Assembly (NCBI GenBank): GCA_002314875.1
Contig: DCHS01000035.1
Coordinates: 3,681 to 67,680, forward strand
Length of the DNA stretch: 64,000 bases
Source of the DNA: Prevotellaceae bacterium UBA1746
GTDB lineage: Bacteria > Bacteroidota > Bacteroidia > Bacteroidales > Bacteroidaceae
Reading direction: 5' to 3'
In this document: positions 1 to 8,993 of the stretch, piece after piece
Layout of the letters: every line of letters starts with the position of its first letter
Position numbering within the stretch: the first letter of the stretch is position 1
Translations under genes and position numbers: made by a program
Notes under the pieces: model-generated
Database searches by the model: none
Told to the model about the DNA's origin: nothing
What the model saw: only the letters and a program-made list of their open reading frames with translations

Positions 1-1887
1 TTAGGTACTACTAACTCATGTGTATCTGTATTCGAAGGTAGCGAACCTATCGTTATCGCAAATAGCGAAGGTAAGCGCACCACTCCTTCTGTTGTAGGTT
101 TCACTGGTGATGGTGAGCGCAAGGTCGGTGATCCCGCAAAGCGTCAGGCTATCACCAACCCCAAGAAGACCGTTTATTCTATCAAGCGCTTCATGGGTGA
201 AAACTGGAACCAGGTTCAGAAGGAAATCACCCGCGTTCCCTACGATGTAGTTAACGAAGGTGGCATGCCCCGCGTTGCTATCGACGGTCGCAACTACACT
301 CCTCAGGAAATCAGCGCTATGGTTCTCCAGAAGATGAAGAAGACTGCTGAAGACTATCTCGGTCAGGAAGTAACCGAAGCTGTTATCACCGTTCCCGCAT
401 ACTTCTCTGACTCTCAGCGCCAGGCTACCAAGGAAGCTGGTCAGATCGCAGGTCTCGAGGTAAAGCGTATCGTTAACGAACCTACTGCTGCTGCTCTTGC
501 TTATGGTATTGACAAGGCAAACAAGGATATGAAAATCGCAGTATTCGACCTCGGTGGTGGTACTTTCGATATCTCAATCCTCGAATTCGGTGGCGGTGTA
601 TTTGAAGTTCTTTCTACCAATGGTGATACTCACCTCGGTGGTGACGACTTCGACCAGGTAATCATCGACTGGCTTGTTCAGGAATTCAAGGCTGAAGAAG
701 GTGCTGACCTCACTGCTGATCCCATGGCAATGCAGCGTTTGAAGGAAGCAGCTGAAAAGGCTAAGATTGAACTTTCAAGCTCAAACAGCACAGAAATCAA
801 CCTTCCCTATATCACTGCTACAGCTACCGGTCCTAAGCACTTGATGAAGACCCTCACCAAGGCTAAGTTCGAACAGCTCGCTCACGGTCTTATCCAAGCT
901 TGCCGCATTCCTTGTGAAAATGCGCTCCGCGACGCAGGTTGCAGCAAGAGCGAAATTGACGAAGTAATCCTCGTTGGTGGTTCAAGCCGTATCCCCGCTG
1001 TTCAGCAGCTCGTTCAGGAATTCTTCGGCAAGACTCCTTCTAAGGGTGTTAATCCCGATGAAGTTGTTGCAGTCGGTGCTGCTATCCAGGGTGCTATCCT
1101 CAACCAGGAAGTTGGTCAGGACATCGTTCTCCTCGATGTTACTCCTCTTTCAATGGGTATCGAAACCCTCGGTGGCGTAATGACCAAGCTCGTTGAAGCA
1201 AACACTACCATCCCCTGCAAGCGCAGCCAGGTATTCTCTACTGCTGAAGACAATCAGCCTGAGGTTACCATCCACGTTCTCCAGGGTGAACGTACCATGG
1301 CAGCTCAGAACAAGAGCATCGGCCGTTTCAACCTCGCTGGTATCGCTCCCGCTCGTCGTGGTGTTCCCCAGATTGAAGTTACCTTCGATATCGACGCTAA
1401 CGGTATCTTGAATGTAAGTGCTAAGGATAAGGCTACCGGTAAGGAGCAGAGCATCCGTATCGAGGCTTCCAGCAACCTTTCTCAGGAAGATATCCAGCGC
1501 ATGAAGGCTGAGGCAGAAGCTAATGCTGACGCTGACAAGAAGGAAGCAGAACGCATCGGCAAGATCAATCAGGCTGACAGCATGATTTTCCAGACCGAAA
1601 ATATGCTTCAGGAAAACGGTGATAAGATTCCCGCTGATGTAAAGGCAGAAATCGAAGCTGCAGTAAGCAAGCTCAAGGATGCTCACAAGGCGCAGGACAT
1701 CGCTGCTATCGACGCTGCTATCGCAGAACTTAACGCAGTTGTTGGCAAGATGTATCAGGGTGCTCAGGGTCAGCCCGGTGCTCAGCCTGGTCCCGACATG
1801 AATGGTGGTTTCAACCAGGGTCCTCAGCAGCCTAACAATGGTGGCAACGATGACATCCAGGACGCTGACTTCGAGGAGGTTAAGTAA
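1..1887 (+). CDS. dnaK: Chaperone DnaK (Hsp70), 5' end cut by window edge
   Basis: ATP-dependent cytosolic chaperone that binds exposed hydrophobic segments with DnaJ and GrpE. The reading frame is open from base 1, where it reads LGTTNSCVSVFEG, the start of the Hsp70 phosphate-1 loop, so only about 8 residues are missing. Visible Hsp70 signatures include VVGFT, NEPTAAALAYG, VFDLGGGTFDIS and ILVGGSSRIPAVQ in the ATPase domain, then the substrate-binding domain (DVTPLSMGIETLGG) and a helical lid. The tail is Gly/Gln/Asn-rich and ends in DADFEEVK, a slightly altered EEVD-like end. An ATG at 193 is internal and is not the start. A strong hairpin terminator follows. The neighbour on the other strand is convergent. 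Confidence 0.98.
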   Translation, partial: LGTTNSCVSVFEGSEPIVIANSEGKRTTPSVVGFTGDGERKVGDPAKRQAITNPKKTVYSIKRFMGENWNQVQKEITRVPYDVVNEGGMPRVAIDGRNYTPQEISAMVLQKMKKTAEDYLGQEVTEAVITVPAYFSDSQRQATKEAGQIAGLEVKRIVNEPTAAALAYGIDKANKDMKIAVFDLGGGTFDISILEFGGGVFEVLSTNGDTHLGGDDFDQVIIDWLVQEFKAEEGADLTADPMAMQRLKEAAEKAKIELSSSNSTEINLPYITATATGPKHLMKTLTKAKFEQLAHGLIQACRIPCENALRDAGCSKSEIDEVILVGGSSRIPAVQQLVQEFFGKTPSKGVNPDEVVAVGAAIQGAILNQEVGQDIVLLDVTPLSMGIETLGGVMTKLVEANTTIPCKRSQVFSTAEDNQPEVTIHVLQGERTMAAQNKSIGRFNLAGIAPARRGVPQIEVTFDIDANGILNVSAKDKATGKEQSIRIEASSNLSQEDIQRMKAEAEANADADKKEAERIGKINQADSMIFQTENMLQENGDKIPADVKAEIEAAVSKLKDAHKAQDIAAIDAAIAELNAVVGKMYQGAQGQPGAQPGPDMNGGFNQGPQQPNNGGNDDIQDADFEEVK

Positions 1888-1915
1888 TCGCAAGAAGTAA
1901 GTTACAATAAATAGA

Positions 1916-1957
1916 AAATCGGTGTGGCTCAATGAGTCGCACCGATTTCTTTTTTAT
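1916..1957 (+). terminator. Intrinsic terminator after dnaK
   Basis: AAATCGGTG at 1916-1924 pairs with CACCGATTT at 1940-1948, with further pairing inside, followed by a T-rich run. It lies 28 bases after the dnaK stop and between two convergent genes, so it may serve both. Confidence 0.8.
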
Positions 1958-1970
1958 TGATGTATAAACA

Positions 1971-4040
1971 CTAACCTTCGAACTTTGCCAAACCGCGGAG
2001 CAAATGGCGAAGACAACTGAGCATCTGCTGCGATTCCTGAATAATATTGAGAAATACAGTGGTGGATTCGATATTGACAGTCTGCTGTTGCATGATGTCG
2101 ATAATCCGCTTTCGGTATTCTGAAAGACTGTTCTGAATGGACGTTGCTCTTTGGCGAAGCAGAGCGATTGAGTTATCGTTAATTTTTGATTCTGTCAGCG
2201 TCTTCTCTGTCTGAAGAAACAAGTCTGCAATCTGCTTCTGGATGCGAAGGAAATCGTATGTCAGTTCACCAGAAACTGGTGTGAAATTATTGCCGATATG
2301 TTCGCGGCAAGGATCGTTAATGCGCTTCAGGCAGTACTGCATCTGTTCCATGCTGCTGTTGGCAAGGAAATACCAGGTATTCTTCTCTACGGCAAGAATA
2401 GGATCTATTTTTCGAAGACCAATAATCTCTCTACGACGAGCACGCTTCAATTGCTTACGAGCAGTCTCTATCTCATGTGTTGCCTGACGAAGTGGCCGGT
2501 ATTCCTCACGAAGGAAGGCTGTGGTTATTATCTGGTATGTTGCATTCGCAGACTGTAGTTGCTCGATCACATTATGACTGATGTGCATACGAAGCAATTG
2601 CCAGCACTCCGTCTTGTCTTGTGTGCGAAGGATTTGCTTGAAGAGCAGATCATTCTCGTTTGCATCTCTTGTGTCCTTGAACTTCAAGTTGCTACGAACA
2701 AGTAGGAATATAGCCAAAGCAATGGCAAGGCCCATAGCCACGAACGAACCGAAGTGCAGGATGTTGGTTACAAGATAGCACATAATGAAGGCCGCACCTG
2801 CTGTAACGAACCATCCACCAATGACACTCATCACACCTGTAATGCGAAATACGGCACTCTCACGGCTCCAAGCGCGGTCAGCAAGACTTGAGCCCATAGC
2901 CACCATAAAGGTGACGTAAGTGGTGGAAAGAGGCAGTTTCATACTTGTTCCAAATGCCACCAAAAGACCTGCCAGTACAAGATTCACTGCAGCACGTATC
3001 TGGTCAAAGGCTGCACCCTCAGGCAAAACAGCCTCATCGGAATTGAAGCGCGAATCAATCCATCTTCCAACCGGCTTTGGTATGAATCCAGCAATGGCAG
3101 CTGCAGTCTTCTGAGTGTTGCGAACCAGTATTCGTGCCACCGCACTCGAACCGAACATCTCATCACCCTCATCCTGTCGGGAAAGGTCAACGGAGGTCTT
3201 CACTACATTCTGCGCCTTCTTTGAGAATACCAATGCCAACACCATTACCACGCCTGCAAGCACAAGATACAAAGTAGGAGTGTGAGCGCTCTCCATCAGC
3301 GATGTCATCATAAATGAAGACGCATCACCAGAGCCGTTTGCCATAAAATCATTGTAGGCATCAAGACCTGTGAGCGGTACGCCTACGAAGTTGACAAGAT
3401 CATTGCTGGCAAAGGAGAATGCGAGAAGTCCCGTTCCCAACAAAACTACTATTCTCGATACCCAACTTATGATTTTGGGATATCTGAAAGTAAAAATCAT
3501 GCGACTTATCCACATGACCACCGTACCCAAAAAGAATGCAATAGCAACACTCAAGAATATACTGAAAATACAACTCAAGGCCTTCTCCGTATTGAGCAAA
3601 TCACCCAATGTAAGTACCACACCATCAGCATTAGTGGCGCCACTAATAATCTGAATGAGTGCAATTGCAAAAGCACCACCCAACAATTCAAACACCATGC
3701 TGACAGTCGTTGATGTCGGCATGCCCAATGTATTGAAGATGTCAAGCAATATGACGTCCGTCACCATGACCGCCAAGAACACACACATCACGTCATAGAA
3801 CGAGAAATACTGCGGTGTCATGATACCATGGCGAGCCACATCCATCATACCGTTACTCATTGCCGCACCAGCAAACACACCGATGGCAGCAATCAAAACG
3901 ATGGCCCTGAACTTCGCTACCTTTGCACCAATAGCCGAATTCAGGAAGTTCACAGCGTCATTGCTCACTCCGACCACCAGGTCGAAAACTGCAAGAACGA
4001 TAAGGAATAGTACAATTCCAAAATATAAAGAATTCATCAT
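1971..4040 (-). CDS. PiT-family inorganic phosphate transporter with long C-terminal helical extension
   Basis: Inner-membrane phosphate permease of the PiT/PHO4 family. The family signature GVSNDAVNF is at residues 24-32, and the second half carries the paired motif KLPLSTTYV near residue 365. Transmembrane segments fill residues 5-290 and 350-450. The last ~240 residues are hydrophilic and helical (many Arg, Gln and Glu) and resemble the PhoU-like tail of Bacteroidetes PiT proteins, which would couple transport to phosphate status; that role is inference. Length 689 aa fits the extended family. ATG codons at residues 1 and 2 are both possible starts. No nearby two-component phosphate genes are present. 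The upstream spacer is filled with short A/T repeats. Confidence 0.9.
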   Translation of the reverse strand: MMNSLYFGIVLFLIVLAVFDLVVGVSNDAVNFLNSAIGAKVAKFRAIVLIAAIGVFAGAAMSNGMMDVARHGIMTPQYFSFYDVMCVFLAVMVTDVILLDIFNTLGMPTSTTVSMVFELLGGAFAIALIQIISGATNADGVVLTLGDLLNTEKALSCIFSIFLSVAIAFFLGTVVMWISRMIFTFRYPKIISWVSRIVVLLGTGLLAFSFASNDLVNFVGVPLTGLDAYNDFMANGSGDASSFMMTSLMESAHTPTLYLVLAGVVMVLALVFSKKAQNVVKTSVDLSRQDEGDEMFGSSAVARILVRNTQKTAAAIAGFIPKPVGRWIDSRFNSDEAVLPEGAAFDQIRAAVNLVLAGLLVAFGTSMKLPLSTTYVTFMVAMGSSLADRAWSRESAVFRITGVMSVIGGWFVTAGAAFIMCYLVTNILHFGSFVAMGLAIALAIFLLVRSNLKFKDTRDANENDLLFKQILRTQDKTECWQLLRMHISHNVIEQLQSANATYQIITTAFLREEYRPLRQATHEIETARKQLKRARRREIIGLRKIDPILAVEKNTWYFLANSSMEQMQYCLKRINDPCREHIGNNFTPVSGELTYDFLRIQKQIADLFLQTEKTLTESKINDNSIALLRQRATSIQNSLSEYRKRIIDIMQQQTVNIESTTVFLNIIQESQQMLSCLRHLLRGLAKFEG

Positions 4041-4156
4041 TTCATTTACAATTTAACCATGTACAATTTAACCATTTACCATGTACAATTTGCCATGCGG
4101 GTCACATGGACAATTGGTTCCATTTACAATTTAAGCTTTTACCATGTACAATTGCA
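4041..4156. repeat. Short A/T-rich spacer repeat (ACCATGTACAATT)
   Basis: The spacer is built from imperfect copies of ACCATGTACAATT (4056-4068, 4078-4090, 4141-4153) and TTTACAATTTAA. The related sequence TTTACAATGTACAATGTACC occurs at 10711-10745, upstream of another gene. No coding potential is seen. It looks like a dispersed intergenic simple repeat. Confidence 0.6.
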
Positions 4157-4159
4157 TAA

Positions 4160-4258
4160 TTAATCGTCGTCGTCCAAGTTCCAATAGTCATCGTCTATGG
4201 CTGAATCTGTTAGGGAACGTGGAATTTCAATTTCGTCAAAATCTTTTTCTTTTGTCAT
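4160..4258 (-). CDS. Tiny acidic peptide, 32 aa, unknown function
   Basis: An ATG at 4256-4258 opens a 32-codon frame ending TAA. The product is very acidic (13 Asp/Glu), begins MTKEKDFDEIEIPRS and ends WNLDDDD. A TAnnTTTG promoter element lies 44 bases upstream on the same strand (4302-4309). No signal peptide or membrane segment is present and I do not recognise a family. The dense acidic tail would suit an interaction peptide, but this is a guess. It sits between a LytTR regulator and the phosphate transporter gene, both on the same strand. It could also be a leader of the transporter transcript. Confidence 0.45.
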   Translation of the reverse strand: MTKEKDFDEIEIPRSLTDSAIDDDYWNLDDDD

Positions 4259-4301
4259 AATATATATAAATAGAGGAATGATTACCCTCTGATTTTCACT
4301 G

Positions 4302-4309
4302 CAAAAGTA
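4302..4309 (-). promoter_or_regulatory. Bacteroidetes -7 promoter element (TACTTTTG)
   Basis: On the minus strand the bases read TACTTTTG, matching the TAnnTTTG consensus, 44 bases before the small acidic ORF. No well-spaced TTG is seen upstream, so the call rests on the -7 element alone. Confidence 0.4.
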
Positions 4310-4451
4310 CAGGCAGAAAATTACAATTCCGTGTCAACTATATGACAAAAAAATTGCAACCCCGTAATGTAACAGGATTGCAATATCTTGAAAGGAAAAA
4401 TATCAGGAATTTATTCTACGCCAGCATCGCAGATATGAAAAAAACTCATCC

Positions 4452-5357
4452 TCAAACTTTCAACTTCTGCTTGATGGTTTCGGTGTTCGCTCTTGAAACA
4501 GGAATCTGTTTGTCCATGCCAAAAATCTGGAGCAGATAGGAGGAGTTGTTGCTCTGAAGACTGATCACGAAATTGATATTCACCAAAAACGCACGATGGC
4601 ACTGAACAATGCAGTCGACATCGTTCAGTGTCTCGCGTATTTGTTTGAGTGTGGTGCGGAGTGTGACCGTCTTTGTTTCGTTGCCTGCAATGTAACAAAT
4701 AGAAGTATAATTGGCCATTGACTCAACATAAATGATGTTGCTCGGAATAACTTCCAACTCGGAACCTACGCCCTGCCCTACAATCTTTACCATGGCCGGA
4801 ACAAGTTCTTCATGCTCTGCACTTTCCATGGTTTTGTCTTCCTCTTGTATCTTCTCCTGACGTTTCTCCAGCAACGCATTGATGGCTTTAATCTCCTCAA
4901 GTTCGTCCTGCAACTTCTGATTTCGGAAAGAAAAAACGTCAAAGATAGCCAATATAACACTGATGAAAAAAACATACATGCCTAACTCCATGATACCATG
5001 GAAATTGAGATGCCCGTTCGCGAAAAGATATGCCAATGGATCATGCATGTGGAACCAACCATTATAGATCAGCAGCAATGTCGCAAGAACAGGCACATTG
5101 ACAAGATATAGAATGGCTCTATGAAGAGCGAATTGCTGGATTGTGCGAGGTGTGGAGAATCTCGAATAAGTTAATGCCGTAGCAATACCTGTGGAAAGAA
5201 CAACAGACAGAAAGGCAATTGCTGTTTCGCAGAGAATAAACAAGATTCGTCCTTCTTTAATCTGATCTATTCCAAAGGGTTGAATTAGAGCAAGAATAAG
5301 AAGAACATACACACTTGATTTGGCAGAAGCTCGTAAGATAAAATAGAGTTGGTGCAT
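4452..5357 (-). CDS. Membrane-anchored LytTR-family transcriptional regulator
   Basis: Residues 1-150 hold about four hydrophobic segments, followed by a short coiled coil (about residues 150-180, QDELEEIKAINALLEKRQEKIQ). Residues ~190-301 form a LytTR DNA-binding domain (IIYVESMANYTSICY, LRTTLKQI, CHRAFLVN). No receiver domain is present, so this is a one-component regulator of the kind Bacteroidetes use with the DNA-binding domain attached to a membrane sensor. Its stimulus and targets are not visible. A TAACTTTG element lies at 5380-5387 just upstream of the start, suggesting its own promoter. Confidence 0.85.
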   Translation of the reverse strand: MHQLYFILRASAKSSVYVLLILALIQPFGIDQIKEGRILFILCETAIAFLSVVLSTGIATALTYSRFSTPRTIQQFALHRAILYLVNVPVLATLLLIYNGWFHMHDPLAYLFANGHLNFHGIMELGMYVFFISVILAIFDVFSFRNQKLQDELEEIKAINALLEKRQEKIQEEDKTMESAEHEELVPAMVKIVGQGVGSELEVIPSNIIYVESMANYTSICYIAGNETKTVTLRTTLKQIRETLNDVDCIVQCHRAFLVNINFVISLQSNNSSYLLQIFGMDKQIPVSRANTETIKQKLKV

Positions 5358-5412
5358 GGCAGATTTCGGTTTTTGCTTGCAAAGTTAAGGAATTATTTAC
5401 AAACTCCTGTCA

Positions 5413-5907
5413 CTAAAACAGCAAAACATACAAGCCTGATGCAACAAGACAAGGAATTAAACCGATCAACATACCATAGATAGAACGGACAAAATGATAG
5501 GTCTTTTGATGATAGGCCTTGTCCATGTGCTCGGTTCCAGGAAGACGGACAGCCTTGATATTTGCAAAGAGGACCCAATCAAGGAAGAAGCAGTCGTACC
5601 AGTCGATGATGGTCCATAATCCATAACTCACGAGAAAAGCCTCAGTAAAGTTCCTTGCCCCGACAAACCCTATCAGCAGCAATATGAAAACTAATGCGAT
5701 CAGCAAACCGATGCACTTTTTTATCAGCACTTTTACTGAGAAGAACTCAGACGGAATGCGCTCGTGAGTCTTAAAGTATTCCTCCTGGATATCTTTCGGG
5801 AAATCGTGTATCCACCACACAGGGTTCTTTATAAGAGGAATGAGTATCATGGCTGTAAATAGTGCTACCAACACTATTGCCGTTATAATGAATTTTATCA
5901 AAAACAT
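5413..5907 (-). CDS. Small multi-pass membrane protein, unknown function
   Basis: About 164 aa when started at the ATG at 5905-5907, which follows the upstream GNAT stop (5912) without overlap; an upstream in-frame extension to 5952 would overlap that gene. Hydrophobic segments lie near residues 4-25, 65-90, 95-110 and 145-164. An aromatic acidic stretch (YGLWTIIDWYDCFFLDWVLF) precedes the last helix. I do not recognise the family with certainty. Tight spacing implies co-transcription with the acetyltransferase. Confidence 0.6.
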   Translation of the reverse strand: MFLIKFIITAIVLVALFTAMILIPLIKNPVWWIHDFPKDIQEEYFKTHERIPSEFFSVKVLIKKCIGLLIALVFILLLIGFVGARNFTEAFLVSYGLWTIIDWYDCFFLDWVLFANIKAVRLPGTEHMDKAYHQKTYHFVRSIYGMLIGLIPCLVASGLYVLLF

Positions 5908-5911
5908 ATTT

Positions 5912-6394
5912 CTATTGATATTCCATTTCAACGCATTCCCATATCTCTTCATCGATTGTATATGATTCTTTTCCTATGGTCTTGAATCCAACCGACTCAT
6001 AGCAATGAAGTGCTGATGGATTGTTGAGGAAAACACCTAAAGAGAAATGAGTTGCATTGAGATTTTGCTTAGCGTAATCTATAGTTTGAAGGATGAGTTG
6101 TTTGCCATATCCTTTGCCTCGAAGAGTATCGTTAACGATAATAAAACCAAGTCTAACTATTTGAGGATTAGATAAATTAGGAATGCGAATCATAATATGG
6201 CCAATGATATTCCCTTCTTCATCCTCGGCTGTAAGGGGGTGAATGTTGTCAGCATCATATTGTTGAACCATATCCTCTGGTGTTGCAGGATAATCAGGGT
6301 ATCTGTCAGCACTCCATTTGCGAAATTCTGACTTGTTCTTTGTCCAACTAAGAATAGTTGAAGCATCGTTTATATTAAAAGTTCGTAATTTCAT
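5912..6394 (-). CDS. GNAT-family N-acetyltransferase
   Basis: Cytosolic acetyl-CoA-dependent acyltransferase of unknown substrate. The start is placed at the ATG of MKLRTFNIND because the longer upstream extension has no GNAT character. The acetyl-CoA loop is seen as RGKGYGKQLI (Q/RxxGxG/A), followed by the Asn/Tyr strand-helix NNPSALHCYESVGF typical of GNAT motif B. About 160 aa, normal for the fold. It sits between a DUF2461 gene and a small membrane protein, all on the minus strand. Confidence 0.85.
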   Translation of the reverse strand: MKLRTFNINDASTILSWTKNKSEFRKWSADRYPDYPATPEDMVQQYDADNIHPLTAEDEEGNIIGHIMIRIPNLSNPQIVRLGFIIVNDTLRGKGYGKQLILQTIDYAKQNLNATHFSLGVFLNNPSALHCYESVGFKTIGKESYTIDEEIWECVEMEYQ

Positions 6395-6510
6395 ACCTAT
6401 TTCTTTATTACTGCAAATGCAACACCAAAGGCTTGTGCAGAACACTACTGAAGGAATTTGTTGGTACCATTGAGATATTGGCGGAAGACCATAGCAATCC
6501 AAAACTCCAC

Positions 6511-7197
6511 TTATAACTCTTCCTTTGCATAGTCCACAGCACGATTGATATAGTCGTTGAAAGGCTTTGTGGTAAGGAACAGCTTTGAAACGCGCTGAAC
6601 GAGATCAGGTTGAAGGATAAAATCATCATCAACTTTTGTGAGCAGGCAATAGCTTTTCAGCCGCATAAAATCTGCGTATGGTGCATCGGCAGGATATTCC
6701 TTAGGAACACGTTTTAATGCTCCGTCCATATCAACAACAAATGTGGGATCTGCCTTATCAAGAACTTCTGCCTTGAATTCATCCCATCCATCGCTAATGT
6801 CTTCTCGCAGAATCTTGATGGCCTGGGGCTCATAGCAATAGTTGCCGGCAGCAAGCATATGGTAATGAGGATATTCATCAGCACCACCAGTACCAATATG
6901 GAAATAATAACCAGCATGCATGGATTTCTTTCCACCCTTTGAGAGGAATACTCCGAAATGTGTCTTGTATGGACTCTTGTCGTTGCTGAAGCGTGTATCG
7001 CGATAGATGCGGTAGGTACAATCTTTTATCGTCAGTTTAGCAATGTCGGGATCGTACTGGCCAATGGCATGAATCAACTCTTCGCAGAGGGAATACCACT
7101 TCTGAAGCACCTCCTGATATCTGCTCTTGTTGGCGGTGAACCACTCTTTGTTGTTATTGCATGAAAGGTCGCGCAGGAATTGTAATATCTCGTTCAT
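6511..7197 (-). CDS. DUF2461 (TIGR02453) family protein
   Basis: 228-aa protein with the family pattern at the N terminus (FLRDLSCNNNKEWFTANKSRYQ) and the conserved middle TYRIYRDTRFSNDKSPYKTHFG followed by the HAGYYFHI segment. The biochemical role of the family is unknown. No signal peptide is present, so it is cytosolic. It belongs to the run of small minus-strand genes downstream of the MerR-type regulator. Confidence 0.85.
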   Translation of the reverse strand: MNEILQFLRDLSCNNNKEWFTANKSRYQEVLQKWYSLCEELIHAIGQYDPDIAKLTIKDCTYRIYRDTRFSNDKSPYKTHFGVFLSKGGKKSMHAGYYFHIGTGGADEYPHYHMLAAGNYCYEPQAIKILREDISDGWDEFKAEVLDKADPTFVVDMDGALKRVPKEYPADAPYADFMRLKSYCLLTKVDDDFILQPDLVQRVSKLFLTTKPFNDYINRAVDYAKEEL

Positions 7198-7237
7198 TTT
7201 GCTGTTATCATTGATGGTATGATTAAAGTCCGTTATC

Positions 7238-7426
7238 TCAATATTTTGTAAAATGATACTTTTCTCTTAATTCATTCTGTTCTTCTTCTGGGAGCGAATG
7301 GAAATAGGCTTTCCAACCCGGACAGAAATTAATATGCCAACGCCAGAAACGACCTATCAATGATTTGGGTTTTCTGTCATATTTTAGGCGCATAGGGCAT
7401 TGTGCGCAGTTATTTTGCTTTTCCAT
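7238..7426 (-). CDS. Small cysteine-containing protein, 62 aa
   Basis: Short cytosolic protein starting MEKQNNCAQCPMRLKYDR. A CxxC pair near residues 7-10 and a third Cys in the WHINFCPGWKAY segment could bind a metal. The sequence is rich in Arg, Lys and Trp and looks like a real conserved family rather than a random frame, but I cannot name it. It lies 40 bases upstream of the DUF2461 gene on the same strand. The 78-base gap on its other side (7427-7504) holds nothing I can assign. Confidence 0.6.
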   Translation of the reverse strand: MEKQNNCAQCPMRLKYDRKPKSLIGRFWRWHINFCPGWKAYFHSLPEEEQNELREKYHFTKY

Positions 7427-7504
7427 TTATAACATTATTACTTTATTCGTTTTACATGGAGATCGGCTTTCATCTCCCATGACTTTCCATCTTCTGTAAG
7501 GACC

Positions 7505-8422
7505 TTACTTCGATGCAAAAGATCCGATTTCTATCAGGTTGCCATCGGGATCGGCAACGTAGCAGGTACGCTGACCCCAAGGTTCCGTTGTAGGTGGGAG
7601 AATCGATGTGGCACCACAGGCCAATGCATGCTGATATTCCTTATCAACATCAGCAAAAGTGGGGACATCAAAAGCCAACTCTACTGTACCATTGAGACCT
7701 TCCGGATACTGGAATTTATGCGAAACCATTTGTTCAAAGGCATCACGAGGGAAAAGGATAATGCGCATTGCACCTAATGCCATTTCCACATTGGGCTGAA
7801 CGCCATCCCATTCGGTAGTAAAACCGAAGGCTTTCGTATAGAACTCAACGGTAGCTTTATTGTCACGGGTAAAGAGGCCAATGGTATTGAACCTGAAGCG
7901 TTCCTTGGGAGCCAGAAGTTTCAGTACTCTTACCGGCTTATCATTGCCCACTAACAAGTTAGGACAGGTGGTTTCTTCACCGGTTGCATGGAAACCACAT
8001 TTCTCCATCACCTTGCCAGAAGCAGGATTGTCTACGAAGTGTGTTCCCCACAACGCAGAATAGCCTTGCTCCTTGAAACAATGATCAATGACGAGTTGCA
8101 ACGCTTCCGTGCAGAGACCTTGGTTCCAATAGGGCCGAGCCACCCAATAGCCCACTTCACCGCAATCTGAATCAATGGTGATGTTGCTGTTCTCAGCACG
8201 ATGATAGCCGACGCAGCCAACAATCGCATTTGTTTCCTTCAAAACAATCGCCCAGGTTGTGTCATTGTTGAAATAGGTATGAATGGTTTCGAGGCTTTCC
8301 TCTACAGACTGGTGAGGAGGCCAGCCTGCACGAAGTCCCAACTCCGGGTCAGAGGCACATTTGAAAAGCGCCTCTGCATCAGCATCACGCCATCTACGAA
8401 GAACTATTCTGTCTGTTTCCAT
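7505..8422 (-). CDS. Fusion of GNAT acetyltransferase and VOC/glyoxalase domain
   Basis: About 305 aa from the ATG of METDRIVLRRW; an upstream extension would overlap the next gene's stop at 8433. Residues ~1-175 are a GNAT domain of the RimJ/RimL type (GEVGYWVARPYWNQGLCTEAL, then NPASGKVMEKCGF). Residues ~180-305 are a VOC domain (TIGLFTRDNKATVEFYTKAFGF ... CYVADPDGNLIEIGS) of the kind found in glyoxalases and in bleomycin or fosfomycin resistance proteins. Joining of the two suggests modification or binding of a small toxic molecule; the substrate is unknown. The intact frame across the junction argues for a true fusion. Confidence 0.85.
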   Translation of the reverse strand: METDRIVLRRWRDADAEALFKCASDPELGLRAGWPPHQSVEESLETIHTYFNNDTTWAIVLKETNAIVGCVGYHRAENSNITIDSDCGEVGYWVARPYWNQGLCTEALQLVIDHCFKEQGYSALWGTHFVDNPASGKVMEKCGFHATGEETTCPNLLVGNDKPVRVLKLLAPKERFRFNTIGLFTRDNKATVEFYTKAFGFTTEWDGVQPNVEMALGAMRIILFPRDAFEQMVSHKFQYPEGLNGTVELAFDVPTFADVDKEYQHALACGATSILPPTTEPWGQRTCYVADPDGNLIEIGSFASK

Positions 8423-8432
8423 ATATCTGTTT

Positions 8433-8981
8433 TTATTTAATTTCAACGCCTCCGAGAAGACAACTGGCATTCAGCACAATTGTCTTGGAAGCATGGCCGT
8501 TCATGTAGGATTTCTTGTTGCCAACACCACCCAGCAGACAGTTGCTGCAAACGTGGAACGCCACATCTTCAGGAGCAATAATCTCCACGCCGCCCATGAA
8601 GGTGGAAACCTCTATGACAGCGTTTTCTGCAATCGCAGCACCACGAAGATCAATCGTTACACCACCGCAGAAAGCCTTGATTTGAGCACCAGAAAACTTG
8701 CGACCGTTGAAATTATAACGACTGCCACTGAAAGCAACGGATGACCTGACAACTTCATCCTCATTCAGGTTGGACATATCCACTTCCATCATTCGCTCTA
8801 CCTGCTCCGGATTACGATGTCCGATGAGGAATTTCAGACCAACAAAAATGATGAGGGCTGGAATGATATACTTTCTCCATTCGCCAAACCATTCCCATTC
8901 AAAGTGGAACAATCCTGCTCTATCCAATACCATATAAACACCTATGGCAATAATGATTAATCCAATAATACTTCTTCTCAT
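8433..8981 (-). CDS. LiaF-like membrane protein (cell-wall-active antibiotic response domain)
   Basis: 182 aa. Two hydrophobic segments at residues ~3-20 and ~38-55 match the DUF5668 N-terminal module. The rest is a beta-helical LiaF/DUF2154-type domain with repeated GGVTIDLRGA, GGVEIIAPEDV and GGVEIK turns. In Firmicutes LiaF restrains a cell-envelope stress response; in Bacteroidetes the role is not established. It lies 12 bases downstream of the TfoX-like gene and shares the strand with the MerR-led gene run. Confidence 0.8.
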   Translation of the reverse strand: MRRSIIGLIIIAIGVYMVLDRAGLFHFEWEWFGEWRKYIIPALIIFVGLKFLIGHRNPEQVERMMEVDMSNLNEDEVVRSSVAFSGSRYNFNGRKFSGAQIKAFCGGVTIDLRGAAIAENAVIEVSTFMGGVEIIAPEDVAFHVCSNCLLGGVGNKKSYMNGHASKTIVLNASCLLGGVEIK

Positions 8982-8993
8982 AATAACGCTAAT

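Noticed and set aside
1150..1932. 260-aa open frame antisense to dnaK
   Set aside because: It mirrors the codon pattern of dnaK and has no family features. Similar long antisense frames over gcvPA, gcvT, lpdA and both SusD genes were dropped for the same reason.
7427..7504. Possible C-terminal remnant of a lost gene
   Set aside because: A short minus-strand frame ends KADLHVKRIK just after the GNAT-VOC stop and looks protein-like, but there is no start or recognisable family, and chance is possible.
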